Source of the DNA: Chitinophaga pollutisoli
GTDB taxonomy: Bacteria > Bacteroidota > Bacteroidia > Chitinophagales > Chitinophagaceae
Direction: 5' to 3'
Assembly: GCF_038396755.1 (NCBI RefSeq)
Contig: NZ_CP149822.1
Span: 2,790,001-2,854,000, forward strand
Length of the DNA stretch: 64,000 bases
The translations under genes and the position numbers were made by a program. Positions within the stretch are counted from its first letter, which is position 1. Each line of letters begins with the position of its first letter. The notes under the pieces are model-generated. The model was not told where the DNA came from. It saw nothing but the letters and a program-made list of their open reading frames with translations, and did not search any database. Positions 46,277 through 55,836 of the stretch are shown here, piece after piece.

Positions 46277-47050
46277 ATGTTGAAAACTACGTTACTCAAA
46301 GCTACTGAAGCCGGGGCAAAAGTTTTGCAGGAATATTTTAACGGTACTTTCACGATTTCTCACAAAAGTACGGTCAACGACCTGGTGACCGAAGCCGACA
46401 AAAAGGCCGAAGCCGCCATCATCGATGTTATCCGGGGCGATTACCCCGACCATTTCATCCTCAGCGAAGAAGCCGGTTCCCTCGAAACCGCGTCCACCAT
46501 TAAATGGATCATCGATCCCATCGATGGTACCGTCAATTTCGCGCATGGCATCCCCCTTTGCTGTGTAAGCATCGGCGTGGAACAGGACGGTGAAATGATC
46601 CTCGGAGCCGTGTACAACCCGATCATGAACGAGCTTTTCTTCGCCCAGAAAGGGTTCGGCGCCACGCTCAACGACAAGAAAATCTCCGTTTCCTCCAAAC
46701 CCCACCTCGCCAACGCCTGCCTCGTAACCGGTTTTCCCTATAAATTCGAAAATTCAGATACCAATCCCCTCGCCACCCTCCAGTCGTTCGTGCAGCAAGG
46801 CCTCCCCGTCCGCCGGCTCGGCTCCGCCGCCATCGACCTGTGCTGGGTTGCCTGCGGAAGGTTCGACGGTTTCTGGGAACACCATCTCAACCCATGGGAC
46901 TCCGCGGCCGGGTATCTCATTGTCCAGGAAGCGGGAGGAAAAGTGACCGATTTCAAAGGAAACGCCTATTCCCCCTACCAACCGCATATCCTCGCCACTA
47001 ACGGCCACATTCACGAAGGCATGCTGGAAGCGATCAACAATATTCAATAA
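46277..47050 (+). CDS. Inositol monophosphatase family protein
   Basis: A Mg-dependent sugar phosphatase of 257 aa. Motifs: VTEADKKAE, LSEEAG, IDPIDGTVNFAHG (metal site) and WDSAAGYLIVQEAGG. Could act on inositol phosphate, histidinol phosphate or 3'-phosphoadenosine compounds. It forms a two-gene unit with thiL, two bases apart. Confidence 0.94.
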   Translation: MLKTTLLKATEAGAKVLQEYFNGTFTISHKSTVNDLVTEADKKAEAAIIDVIRGDYPDHFILSEEAGSLETASTIKWIIDPIDGTVNFAHGIPLCCVSIGVEQDGEMILGAVYNPIMNELFFAQKGFGATLNDKKISVSSKPHLANACLVTGFPYKFENSDTNPLATLQSFVQQGLPVRRLGSAAIDLCWVACGRFDGFWEHHLNPWDSAAGYLIVQEAGGKVTDFKGNAYSPYQPHILATNGHIHEGMLEAINNIQ

Positions 47051-47052
47051 TC

Positions 47053-48081
47053 ATGGAAGAAAGAACTGAAATAAACGACCTTGGCGAATTCGGCCTGATC
47101 GACCGCCTCACCCGCAATTTCGAAATCCGCAACGCCGGCACCATCCTCGGCGTGGGCGACGATGGCGCCGTGATCGATCACTTCGGCAAACAAACCGTCG
47201 TTTCCACCGATATGCTCGTGGAAGGCATCCATTTCGACCTGATGTATACCCCCCTGAAACATTTGGGGTATAAATCTGTGATTGTCAACCTCTCCGATAT
47301 TTACGCGATGAACGCCGTGCCCACCCAGGTCACGATGAGCATCGCCTTCTCCAACCGCTTCTCTCTCGAAGCGCTCGACGAATTCTACGATGGCGTTTAC
47401 GCGGCCTGCGAACGCTACAACGTAGACCTCATCGGCGGAGATACCACTTCCTCCCAGAAAGGATTCATTATCAGCGTCACGGCGATCGGTGAAGTAGCGC
47501 CCGGGCAATTCGTAAAACGCTCCACCGCCCAAAAAGGCGACCTCCTTTGCGTTTCCGGCAACCTCGGCGCCGCATACCTCGGCCTTACCCTCCTGGAACG
47601 TGAAAAACAGATCTTCCTGGAGAACCCGAAAGTGCAGCCAGACCTTGAAAATCAAACTTATATCATCGGCCGGCAGCTGAAACCGGAAGCCCGCCAGGAT
47701 ATAGTCGCCTTCCTCGCCGAAAAAGAGATCATCCCGACTTCGATGATGGATGTGAGCGACGGCCTCAGCTCCGAAATCCTCCACATCTGCCGCCAGAGCG
47801 AAGTTGGTTGCGTACTGTACGAAGATAAAATCCCCGTGCACGACGATGCCCGCCAGATGGCCATGCAATTCGGCCTCGATCCCACCGCCTGCGCCCTCAG
47901 CGGCGGCGAAGATTATGAGCTCCTGTTCACTATGAAACAGGCAGATTATGATAAAATCGTACTAAATGAAGAAATCGCCGTGATCGGGTACATCACCGGC
48001 CCGGAAGAAGGCGCGCATATCATTACCCGAGGGGGAAACAAACATGAAATCACCGCCCAGGGATGGAACGCTTTCAAATAG
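47053..48081 (+). CDS. thiL: Thiamine-monophosphate kinase
   Basis: Makes thiamine diphosphate from thiamine monophosphate. Shows the PurM-like pattern: GVGDDGAVID, STDMLVEGIHFD, VNLSDIYAMNA, LIGGDTTSS, MMDVSDGLSSEI and ALSGGEDYELLF. 342 aa, usual. No other thiamine gene is nearby. Ends at a strong bidirectional terminator. Confidence 0.96.
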   Translation: MEERTEINDLGEFGLIDRLTRNFEIRNAGTILGVGDDGAVIDHFGKQTVVSTDMLVEGIHFDLMYTPLKHLGYKSVIVNLSDIYAMNAVPTQVTMSIAFSNRFSLEALDEFYDGVYAACERYNVDLIGGDTTSSQKGFIISVTAIGEVAPGQFVKRSTAQKGDLLCVSGNLGAAYLGLTLLEREKQIFLENPKVQPDLENQTYIIGRQLKPEARQDIVAFLAEKEIIPTSMMDVSDGLSSEILHICRQSEVGCVLYEDKIPVHDDARQMAMQFGLDPTACALSGGEDYELLFTMKQADYDKIVLNEEIAVIGYITGPEEGAHIITRGGNKHEITAQGWNAFK

Positions 48082-48101
48082 TGTAAAATCGCTATAAATA
48101 T

Positions 48102-48138
48102 AAAAAAGCCCGGTTCGAAGTGAGAACCGGGCTTTTTT
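48102..48138. terminator. Bidirectional terminator between thiL and GT39
   Basis: Stem AAAAAAGCCCGGTTC / GAACCGGGCTTTTTT with a short loop; T-runs on both sides serve the two converging genes. Confidence 0.92.
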
Positions 48139-48141
48139 AGT

Positions 48142-49818
48142 CTAAAAATCTACTATTTTAAAAACTGGACTGTTGTGCGTGGGGTCCTGTCCCTCCACCG
48201 CATCCAATCCCAATTTAATCTTGTACCGGCCCGCCATCTTAGAACCGGGAATCTCGATATCTACGGAATCCCTCCCCACCAAATCCTTCAGGTACACATC
48301 CGTATCCCACACCACCGGCGGCATCCCTTCTTCCGAAATCAAATACCGCAACCTGGGACCATCTCCCACCACCGGTACCGCCTTGCCATAGTAATTCTTC
48401 ACTGCAAACCGGTATTTCACCGGTTGCCCGCGCTGTGCTTCCGTACGGTGGAACTCCCTTTGCGCCGGCACCAGCTGTAGCAGGCTGTAAGAATGATAAT
48501 CTTGTATTTCCCGCCCGAAGAAAGCTCCCTGCGAGGTCTTAATCCCCTGGCTCTCCCGGAAATAATCTCCGTTATCTGTCGACAACCAAACCGTTTTCCC
48601 CCATAAACCTTCCTCCATCGGCCAGAAATTGTACTGGCTCCGGCGGTTTTTGATGGTATTGAGGCTATAAGCGGATTCGCCCTGGTAAAACATGTATTTC
48701 GACGGTTTTTGGTAACTGTTGAGGAATACAACCGGCCTTTGGCCCGCCTGCTCCTTCACTACGGCCGTCCATTCGCGGTTGTGGTGGATTTCGGGGCGGA
48801 TGCGCACTCCCGGGAGGAAGTCCCACATCATATACAGCCTTACCACCGCCACCAAAACCAACGTCGGGATCCAGAGCGCTTTGAATACCTTCAGCGAATA
48901 CCCCTGCCGAACAATCCCCTGGTGCGCGAGCACCATCGCCGGCGTAAATACCATCACCGTCCAGTTGGCCTCCACGCGCCCTTTAAAGGTGCTCAACAGG
49001 AAAAACGCCAGCACCCCCACGAGCGAAAACTTCATCGCCCGCTCGAAACTATCCTTCACCGGCACCCGGAAAGCATAATACAACACCAGCCAACCTACCA
49101 GCGGCCCGAACAGCAGCAACTGCCCCGCCAGATAATCCAGCGTAAAACTGTAATGATAAGCTTTGGCGTTCCTTTCGAAAAGATGGTATTGGACGGAGGG
49201 GAAGTCGTGCGCATATTGCCAGTACAGGTGCGGGAAGAACAATGCGGTAGTAATAAGCACCGCTGCCCAGAATCGCGGCAGTTTCAGCAGGTGCAGGTTC
49301 GACAACACGGTAAAAAACACCAGCAGCACCCCGTGGTATTTGCTGTAAAACATCAGCGCCATGCTCAAACCCAACAGCAGCGTGTTTTTCCAGTTTTGAG
49401 CGGCGAGGAAGTTGCGGTAGAGATAAAAATATAAAGCGGCGAAAAAGATCAGCGGAATATCCGGGACGGCAAGGATCCCCCCGAGCTGCATCGCTCCCAA
49501 ACACGCCAGCAGCAGGTAAAAAACGGTATTGTTCTTTTCGGACAGCAGCTTGTCGGTCAACACGAGCGTACCTACATTCAGCACAACCATCCCCAGCCGC
49601 ACGCCCAGTTCGTTATGGAACAACGCGTAGCCGGCTTTGATCAGCAGCGCGATCATGGGCGGGTGGTCGAAATAGCCCCAGTCGAGATGGCGCGAATATA
49701 CCCAATAATACGCTTCATCGTCCATCAGCTCGGTAAAACAAGCCTGGACGATCGCAAGCAGTGCCCAGATAGCCAGCACCGTGTTTTTGTACTGGTTCTT
49801 CGTAAAAAAGCGGATCAT
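48142..49818 (-). CDS. GT39-family membrane glycosyltransferase (ArnT-like)
   Basis: A polytopic enzyme of 558 aa with about 11 helices, transferring sugar from a polyprenyl phosphate carrier in the periplasm. The catalytic first loop has MDDEAYYWVYSRHLDWGYFD followed by HPPMIALL. The soluble C-terminal domain (about 370-555) is beta-rich. Could modify lipid A, glycans or proteins; the acceptor is unknown. Confidence 0.9.
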   Translation of the reverse strand: MIRFFTKNQYKNTVLAIWALLAIVQACFTELMDDEAYYWVYSRHLDWGYFDHPPMIALLIKAGYALFHNELGVRLGMVVLNVGTLVLTDKLLSEKNNTVFYLLLACLGAMQLGGILAVPDIPLIFFAALYFYLYRNFLAAQNWKNTLLLGLSMALMFYSKYHGVLLVFFTVLSNLHLLKLPRFWAAVLITTALFFPHLYWQYAHDFPSVQYHLFERNAKAYHYSFTLDYLAGQLLLFGPLVGWLVLYYAFRVPVKDSFERAMKFSLVGVLAFFLLSTFKGRVEANWTVMVFTPAMVLAHQGIVRQGYSLKVFKALWIPTLVLVAVVRLYMMWDFLPGVRIRPEIHHNREWTAVVKEQAGQRPVVFLNSYQKPSKYMFYQGESAYSLNTIKNRRSQYNFWPMEEGLWGKTVWLSTDNGDYFRESQGIKTSQGAFFGREIQDYHSYSLLQLVPAQREFHRTEAQRGQPVKYRFAVKNYYGKAVPVVGDGPRLRYLISEEGMPPVVWDTDVYLKDLVGRDSVDIEIPGSKMAGRYKIKLGLDAVEGQDPTHNSPVFKIVDF

Positions 49819-49853
49819 AGTGGGGCGAAGTTAGCCAAATCCCCCGCTATTTC

Positions 49854-50645
49854 TTAAAGGATCATGAACCGGTCGGCGTCTTTCATGAAGGGGAATTTGC
49901 CGCGCAGCTCATCGAGGTGCTGACGGGAAAGGGTGTACGTAAATACGTCTTCTTCGTGCGCCCGCTGGTAGATGATTTCGCCGACGGGGTCAATGAGGCT
50001 GGTGTCGCCGCTGTGGTAGATGTCGTTGCCATCGTTGCCCACGCGGTTCACGCCGATCATGTAGCACTGGTTTTCGATGGCGCGCGCCTGCAGGAGGGCT
50101 TTCCAGGGAACGTTGCGGCGCTCGGGCCAGTTAGCTACGTTCACAAGCACGTCGTATTCCGGCTGGCCGTCTTCTTTGATGGTATTGCGGCTCCAAACGG
50201 GGAAGCGCAAGTCGTAGCACACGGTCAGGCAGATTTTCCAGCCTTTCACCGAGGCAATGAGACGTTTGCCGCCCGCTTCGTAGTGGTTATCTTCTCCGGC
50301 GAAACCGAAACGGTGACGCTTGTCGTATTGTCCGAATTGCCCGTTGGGGAGCATCCAGATAAGGCGGTTGTAGTACTGGCCTTCTTCTTCGATGATGAGG
50401 CTCCCGGTGATGATGGCGTTTTTCTGTTTCGCTTTCTGCTTCATCCATTGAACGGCGCTGCCATCCATGGTTTGCGCCAGCTTCTCGGGCTGCATGCTGA
50501 AACCGGTGGAAAACATTTCCGGTAGGATGATCACTTCCGTCCTTTCTTTGATCGCGTCGATCTTTTCATCGAACATGGCCAGGTTGGCCGCGATATCTTC
50601 CCAATGCAAATTCGCCTGAACGAGCGAAACGGTTAAATCTGACAT
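49854..50645 (-). CDS. Nitrilase superfamily amidase (YafV/omega-amidase-like)
   Basis: 263 aa with the Glu-Lys-Cys triad: ILPEMFSTGFS (about residue 42), YDKRHRFGFAGE (Lys about 109) and LTVCYDLRFPVW (Cys about 145). The RHRFGFAGEDNHY variant and length match YafV/omega-amidase, which repairs deaminated 2-oxoglutaramate. Single gene. Confidence 0.9.
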   Translation of the reverse strand: MSDLTVSLVQANLHWEDIAANLAMFDEKIDAIKERTEVIILPEMFSTGFSMQPEKLAQTMDGSAVQWMKQKAKQKNAIITGSLIIEEEGQYYNRLIWMLPNGQFGQYDKRHRFGFAGEDNHYEAGGKRLIASVKGWKICLTVCYDLRFPVWSRNTIKEDGQPEYDVLVNVANWPERRNVPWKALLQARAIENQCYMIGVNRVGNDGNDIYHSGDTSLIDPVGEIIYQRAHEEDVFTYTLSRQHLDELRGKFPFMKDADRFMIL

Positions 50646-50719
50646 ACAATTATGGATTCCAGGAATTCGACCTCAAATTTACGCCGCATTAACTTAGAAA
50701 GTTTTGAAATGATGCAGCG

Positions 50720-51181
50720 TTATTCGGCTTTTTTTGAAATTTCTTCAATAGCCTCCCGCGACAAATCCTGCTCGAAGCCCCTTTGCAGGAGATACTGCAA
50801 CGTTTTCCAGGTGCGTTTCATCGGCTGTTCTCCCTTCAGGCTGGCATATTTCCGCTCCGCCAGGTGGCGCAGCACCTTGTCGTATTCTTCCGGGTCGATT
50901 TCCGTCAAACCCTTGCGGATACAGTAATCTGACACCTGCTTCTGTTTCAGCATAAGGCTGATCTTCTTGCGGCCCCATTGCCGCATCCGGAACTTCCCGC
51001 CGGCGTAGGCGCGGGCGAATCGTTCTTCATTCAAAAAATTATCCTGCACCAGCTGCGCGATGGCTTCGTCGGCGGCGTCGCCGTAAAGCCCCAGGTCGCG
51101 GCATTTCTCCTTTACTTCAGAGTGGCACCGTTCCTGGTAAGCGCAGTAGTGGCGCAACTTTTCTATATCGCTGCTGCTCAT
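50720..51181 (-). CDS. recX: Regulatory protein RecX
   Basis: A helical RecA modulator of about 153 aa with the RecX repeats (CHSEVKEKCRDLG, FLNEERFARAYAGGKFRMRQWGRKKI). The ATG at 51181 was chosen; a TTG at 51190 is in frame. The terminator of pcrA ends only 7 bases before this ATG, so recX is expressed either by read-through or as an almost leaderless message. recA is not in the window. Confidence 0.93.
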   Translation of the reverse strand: MSSSDIEKLRHYCAYQERCHSEVKEKCRDLGLYGDAADEAIAQLVQDNFLNEERFARAYAGGKFRMRQWGRKKISLMLKQKQVSDYCIRKGLTEIDPEEYDKVLRHLAERKYASLKGEQPMKRTWKTLQYLLQRGFEQDLSREAIEEISKKAE

Positions 51182-51188
51182 GGTATGC

Positions 51189-51220
51189 AAAAAAAGGCCG
51201 GCCGTTTATCGGGCCGGCCT
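51189..51220 (-). terminator. Terminator between pcrA and recX
   Basis: A 9-bp perfect stem (AGGCCGGCC / GGCCGGCCT) with an 8-nt loop and T7 on the minus strand, ending 7 bases before the recX ATG. Confidence 0.88.
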
Positions 51221-51242
51221 GGTGAATATTGTATCCGCGAAA

Positions 51243-53579
51243 TTACTGCCGGACGATCATCAATTTGGCGTAATTGAGCATGATTTTCTTTTCGCCGCCC
51301 GCCTTAGGGAACATCACCGTGGCAATACGGTTGTTGGGCGCGCCTTCCAGGCCAATGATCTTGCCGAAGCCGAATTTCTGGTGCTCCACATCCATGCCCA
51401 CTTCCATGGTTGCCGGATCATCGGCCGTGAAGTTGGCGGAAGGCGTGTGGTTGGCCGCTGTGGGAGAAGAAATCACCCGGGGCCGGGGCTCCTGCTGCGC
51501 AGGGCGGGAAGGACCGGCAGCTGCGCCGGGCGCCTTGCGCTTGTCGAACATATTGCCCCAGGAAGCGCCGCCGCCCATGGCGCCGCTGTTGCGGAGGCCG
51601 CCGCCGGCATAGCTGCGGTCAAGGTATTTTTCAGGAATTTCTTCCAGGAAACGGCTCGGTTCGTTCTGCTGCAGCTGCCCGAAACGGTAGCGGCTGTTGG
51701 CGTAGGTGATGAAAAGACGGCTCTTGGCGCGGGTCACGGCCACGTAGAACAGGCGGCGCTCTTCTTCCAGTTCCTCGCGGGAATTGATGGAAAGCCCGCT
51801 CGGGAACAATCCTTCTTCCAGCCCCACGTTAAAAACCACCGGGAATTCCAGCCCTTTGGAGGCGTGGATCGTCATCAGCTTCACCACGTCGCTGTTTTCA
51901 TCGTTGGTATTATCGGCGTCCGTGAGCAGGGTGATTTGCTGGAGGTATATGCCGAGGGATTTATCGTCGAGCAGCTCACCGTCTTCGGTGGGCGTTTCGG
52001 TGAATTCTTTGATGGAGTTCAACAGTTCCTGCACGTTCTCGTAACGCGCAAGGCCTTCAGTGGTTTTATCGTTGAAAAGCTCCTTCACAATTCCCGTGCT
52101 CTTACCCACCTGCACCGCCACTTCGTAGGCGTTGTGTTTGTCGAGCATCACGCGGAAGCTCTGGATCATGATCACAAAGTTGGCGATGGCTTCGAGGGTG
52201 CCGCCTTTGAAACCAAACTCGCTCGCCCTTTCCAGCACTTCCCAGAAAGTGATATTCTGGTCGTTGGCTATAATTGCGACTTTCTCAAGCGTGGTTTTAC
52301 CGATACCGCGTACAGGATAATTGATGATGCGCTTGAGGGCTTCTTCGTCGCGGGAGTTGGAAATGATCCGCAGGTAAGCGATGAAGTCCTTGATCTCTTT
52401 ACGCTGGTAAAACGAAAGGCCGCCGAAGATCCGGTAAGGGATCGCCTGCCTGCGGAGGCTTTCCTCGAAAGAACGGCTCTGGGCGTTGGTACGGTAGAGG
52501 ATGCAGAAGTCGCGGTTGGCGAAGTGGTTGCGCAGCTTCAGTTCGGCGATGGTATCCGCTACGGATTTACCTTCCTCGTTATCGGTATTGGTCCTTACCA
52601 GTTTGATTTTGTCGCCTTCCACATTGTCGGTCCAAAGGTTCTTTTCGATCTGCCCCTTATTTTTCGCGATCACTTCGTTGGCGACGCCGAGGATGGATTT
52701 GGTGGAACGGTAATTCTGCTCCAGCTTCACCACTTTCACATCGTCATAATCCTTTTCGAACTGGAGGATGTTTTGAATGGTGGCGCCGCGGAAGGAATAG
52801 ATGGATTGCGCATCATCTCCCACCACGCAAATATTTTCATGCACCGCACCCAGCAGTTTCACGATCTCATACTGGGCGGGGTTGGTATCCTGGTACTCAT
52901 CGATCATGATGTACTTGAACTTGTGCTGGTACTTCGCGAGCACGTCGGGGAAGCCCTTCAGCAGCTGGTACATCTTGAACAGCAGGTCGTCGAAGTCCAT
53001 GGCGCCGTTCTTGTAACAGCGTTTCACGTACAAGTCGTAGATCTTTCCGGTAAGCGGACGGCTGGCGCGCTGGTCCTCCTGCTGGAGGTAGTAGTCCACC
53101 TGGTACGCTTCCGGCCCGATGAGGCTGTTCTTCGCCGCGGAAATGCGGTTGTATACGAGATTGGGTTTGTAATGCTTGTCGTCGAGGTTCAGCTCGTTGA
53201 TGATGGTTTTCACCACGCTTTTGGCGTCGTCGGCATCGTAAATGGTGAAATCGCTGGGATATCCCATTTTCGGCGCATCCGAACGCAGGAGGCGGGCAAA
53301 CACGGAGTGGAAGGTGCCGATATAGAGATTGCGGGCCTCGTTGCTGCCCAGGATCTTCTCCACGCGCTCCTTCATCTCCTTGGCGGCTTTGTTGGTAAAC
53401 GTCAGGGAAAGTATATTGAAAGCGTCCACCCCGTTACGCATCAGGTGGGCGATCCGCGTCGTCAGTACTTTGGTTTTGCCCGATCCGGCGCCGGCAATGA
53501 TCATCACGGGACCCTGTAAGGTGATCACCGCTTCCCGTTGCCGTTCGTTCAGGCCGTCTAAATAGTTTGCACTCATCAC
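51243..53579 (-). CDS. pcrA: ATP-dependent 3'-5' DNA helicase, UvrD/PcrA type
   Basis: A superfamily 1 helicase of 778 aa used in repair and replication restart. Motifs: LNERQREAVITLQGPVMIIA, Walker A AGAGSGKT (about residue 32), DEYQDTNPAQY (Walker B), GDDAQSIYSFRGA, QNYRST, TIHASKGLEFPVV and VAVTRAKSRLF. The C-terminal tail after 650 is Gly/Ala/Pro-rich and ends in a Tudor-like VEHQKFGFGKIIGLEG element, as in PcrA. Confidence 0.96.
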   Translation of the reverse strand: MMSANYLDGLNERQREAVITLQGPVMIIAGAGSGKTKVLTTRIAHLMRNGVDAFNILSLTFTNKAAKEMKERVEKILGSNEARNLYIGTFHSVFARLLRSDAPKMGYPSDFTIYDADDAKSVVKTIINELNLDDKHYKPNLVYNRISAAKNSLIGPEAYQVDYYLQQEDQRASRPLTGKIYDLYVKRCYKNGAMDFDDLLFKMYQLLKGFPDVLAKYQHKFKYIMIDEYQDTNPAQYEIVKLLGAVHENICVVGDDAQSIYSFRGATIQNILQFEKDYDDVKVVKLEQNYRSTKSILGVANEVIAKNKGQIEKNLWTDNVEGDKIKLVRTNTDNEEGKSVADTIAELKLRNHFANRDFCILYRTNAQSRSFEESLRRQAIPYRIFGGLSFYQRKEIKDFIAYLRIISNSRDEEALKRIINYPVRGIGKTTLEKVAIIANDQNITFWEVLERASEFGFKGGTLEAIANFVIMIQSFRVMLDKHNAYEVAVQVGKSTGIVKELFNDKTTEGLARYENVQELLNSIKEFTETPTEDGELLDDKSLGIYLQQITLLTDADNTNDENSDVVKLMTIHASKGLEFPVVFNVGLEEGLFPSGLSINSREELEEERRLFYVAVTRAKSRLFITYANSRYRFGQLQQNEPSRFLEEIPEKYLDRSYAGGGLRNSGAMGGGASWGNMFDKRKAPGAAAGPSRPAQQEPRPRVISSPTAANHTPSANFTADDPATMEVGMDVEHQKFGFGKIIGLEGAPNNRIATVMFPKAGGEKKIMLNYAKLMIVRQ

Positions 53580-53660
53580 TGAAAAAATTTGCAGAGCGTA
53601 AAAGTACGGATTGACGGCCGGATCACGAAATAAGTGGATAACTCTGGCCCGTTTCAGGGC

Positions 53661-53685
53661 ATAAAAAAACGGCCCGGAGGCCGTT
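53661..53685 (-). terminator. Terminator of the M28 peptidase gene
   Basis: Stem AACGGCC / GGCCGTT with a 4-nt loop and T7 on the minus strand, 8 bases after the stop. Confidence 0.85.
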
Positions 53686-53693
53686 CTTCGTGA

Positions 53694-55205
53694 TTATTTT
53701 TCATTCCTGTCCACCTTCAGGCGATCTTGCCGGTTGGCTACCTCCCAGGCGGTGTAAAACACCAGTTTGGCGCGTTTCGCGAGCAGGTTGTAATGGATTT
53801 TCTCCGGTTTGTCGCCCGCGCGGTGGTAATCCTCATGCACCCCGTTGAAGTAGAAGATGATGGGAATTTTGTGCTGCGCGAACATGTAGTGGTCGGAACG
53901 GTAGTAGAAACGGTTCGGATCATTGGGATCGTTGTACTTGTAATCGAGCTTCAGCCCGGTGTGCGCGTTGGCCGCTTCGCTGATGGGGCGGAGGTCGGAA
54001 CTGAGTTTGTCGTCGCCGATGATGTACACATAGTTGGTATCCTGCCTGTGCTCGTCGTCGATCCGCCCGATCATATCGATGTTCAGGTCGGTAACGGTTT
54101 GCGCGAGGGGATAGATGGGATGATCGGTGTAGTATTGCGAGCCCAGGAGCCCCTTTTCCTCGCCCGAAACGGTCATGAACACAACCGTCCGGCGGGGGCC
54201 TTTCCCGGCTTTCTTCGCTTTCATGAAAGCGTCCGCCATAGCGATAATGGCCACCGTGCCGGAGCCATCGTCGTCCGCCCCGTTATGGATCTTCCCGTCG
54301 ATCACGCCGATGTGGTCGTAGTGCGCGGTGAGGAAAACGTATTCGTCTTTCAGGTCGGTACCGGGCAGGATGCCGAGCACGTTGCTGGATTTGATTTCTT
54401 CGGTGCCTTTGCTGAATGCAAGCGCCGATACCTGCCCGGTTGCGGGCGTGGTGTTGCCGGCTTTGGCGGCTGCCAGCAGTTCGGGCCATTGCTTGCCGAA
54501 AATAGCCGACGCCACCTCGGGCGACACGAAATAGCTGTTCGGGATGTACTCCATGTTTTTCATCATGGGCCAGTACAGGCCGGTGCGACGCATGCGGGAG
54601 CCACCGCGGCCGCCCAGGTTGGCACGTTCGCTCACTACAAACACGGCTACGGCGCCGTGGTTGGCGGCGGTGCGGAGCCGGTCGGTGAGGGGCGTTCCCT
54701 TCCCTTCTGTATCCGCGATCACAACGATTTTCTCAGAAGAACCGGCGCCTTTGTAGGGGTCCATCGCGTCGTTGACAACGCCGAAACCGGCGAAGAAGGC
54801 GGGTGTGGCGCCTAATTGCTGGTTGGTGAGCTCTTTCACGGAGCCGTAATATTCCTGGCCGAATGTGAAGGTTTTACCGCCGGCCTGGATGGAGCTTTGG
54901 TTGAGGGTATCCTGCAACAACGTGAACGGCTGTTCCCATTCCCCGTTGCCGGCGCCGGGCTGGAGCCCCGCTGCCTTGAACTGCTCGATGATATATTTGG
55001 CGGCTTTATACTGGCCGGCTTTGCCGGTTTCGCGGCCTTCCATTTCGTCGCCGGCTACGATAAACAGGTGTTTCTTGAGCTTGGCGGGCGTAATGGTCTC
55101 GGCGTAGGACGTAGCAGCGGAGCGCTTCAGCGGCGTGGCGGCTTTCTGTGCGCAAGCGGCGGTCCCTACGGCCAGGAGACAGGCCAGCATGGATTGTTTC
55201 TTCAT
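53694..55205 (-). CDS. M28 family zinc aminopeptidase, secreted
   Basis: 503 aa. Signal peptide with a Cys (MKKQSMLACLLAVGTAACAQ), so perhaps a lipoprotein. A PA-type insert (about 140-250) precedes the zinc centre: AHYDHIG (His), GADDDGSG (bridging Asp), VSGEEKGLLGS (catalytic Glu), NIDMIGRID and GVHEDYHRAGD (His). Probably trims peptides in the periplasm or outside the cell. Confidence 0.93.
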   Translation of the reverse strand: MKKQSMLACLLAVGTAACAQKAATPLKRSAATSYAETITPAKLKKHLFIVAGDEMEGRETGKAGQYKAAKYIIEQFKAAGLQPGAGNGEWEQPFTLLQDTLNQSSIQAGGKTFTFGQEYYGSVKELTNQQLGATPAFFAGFGVVNDAMDPYKGAGSSEKIVVIADTEGKGTPLTDRLRTAANHGAVAVFVVSERANLGGRGGSRMRRTGLYWPMMKNMEYIPNSYFVSPEVASAIFGKQWPELLAAAKAGNTTPATGQVSALAFSKGTEEIKSSNVLGILPGTDLKDEYVFLTAHYDHIGVIDGKIHNGADDDGSGTVAIIAMADAFMKAKKAGKGPRRTVVFMTVSGEEKGLLGSQYYTDHPIYPLAQTVTDLNIDMIGRIDDEHRQDTNYVYIIGDDKLSSDLRPISEAANAHTGLKLDYKYNDPNDPNRFYYRSDHYMFAQHKIPIIFYFNGVHEDYHRAGDKPEKIHYNLLAKRAKLVFYTAWEVANRQDRLKVDRNEK

Positions 55206-55265
55206 TGGCAGGTTTTTATGCGCTAAAATTAAGGTTTACGGCAGTAGCCACCGCTACCACTCAAA

Positions 55266-55294
55266 TAAAAAGAGGCTGCTTGCACAGCCTCTTT
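55266..55294 (-). terminator. Terminator of rpiB
   Basis: A 10-bp stem (AAAGAGGCTG / CAGCCTCTTT) with a 6-nt loop; T5 on the minus strand. Confidence 0.8.
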
Positions 55295-55329
55295 CTTACA
55301 GATATTTCGAAAAAACGCCGGTCTGCGAA

Positions 55330-55788
55330 TTACATGCAGGCGATTTTCTTAACACGGTTTTCGTGACGGCCGCCTTCGAAAGGCGTTGCCGCAAATATAT
55401 CCACCATTTCGGTGGCGGTGGGCACGCTCACAAAGCGCGCCGGGATGCAGATCACATTCGCATCGTTATGGCTCCTGGCCAGGCGCGCCAGTTCGTCGCC
55501 CCAGCAGATCGCCGCGCGGATGCCCTGGTGCTTGTTGGCCGTGATGGCTACACCGTTGGCGCTGCCGCAGATGAGGATGCCGAAGGCATGCGTTCCGTCT
55601 TCCACGGCGCTGGAAACGGGATGCGCGAAATCCGGATAATCCACGGAGTCCGCCGAATGCGTACCGAAATCTTTTACCGTGATCCCTTTTCCTTCGAGAT
55701 AGGAAATCACTTCTTCCTTGTACTCGAACCCTGCGTGGTCCGATCCGATGGCGATCGGCAAGGCAAGATCAAATGTCGTCTGTTCCAT
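55330..55788 (-). CDS. rpiB: Ribose-5-phosphate isomerase B
   Basis: Interconverts ribose 5-phosphate and ribulose 5-phosphate. IGSDHAGFEYKE (about residue 14), DYPDFAHPVS, the catalytic Cys in CGSANG (about 73) and HNDANVICIPAR are all present. 152 aa. Downstream of tatC by about 50 bases. Confidence 0.95.
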   Translation of the reverse strand: MEQTTFDLALPIAIGSDHAGFEYKEEVISYLEGKGITVKDFGTHSADSVDYPDFAHPVSSAVEDGTHAFGILICGSANGVAITANKHQGIRAAICWGDELARLARSHNDANVICIPARFVSVPTATEMVDIFAATPFEGGRHENRVKKIACM

Positions 55789-55836
55789 ACCCTATGGGTT
55801 TATTTTGGTGTTGGTGTATTGCGTTGCTATTTTATC

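Noticed and set aside
44649..48081. A biosynthetic cluster of GH3, LysE, inositol phosphatase and thiL
   Set aside because: Genes lie on both strands with separate promoters, and the phosphatase and thiL are ordinary housekeeping genes.
51180..53519. 779-codon open frame on the plus strand
   Set aside because: Antisense shadow of pcrA; no recognisable domain and composition typical of the complementary frame.
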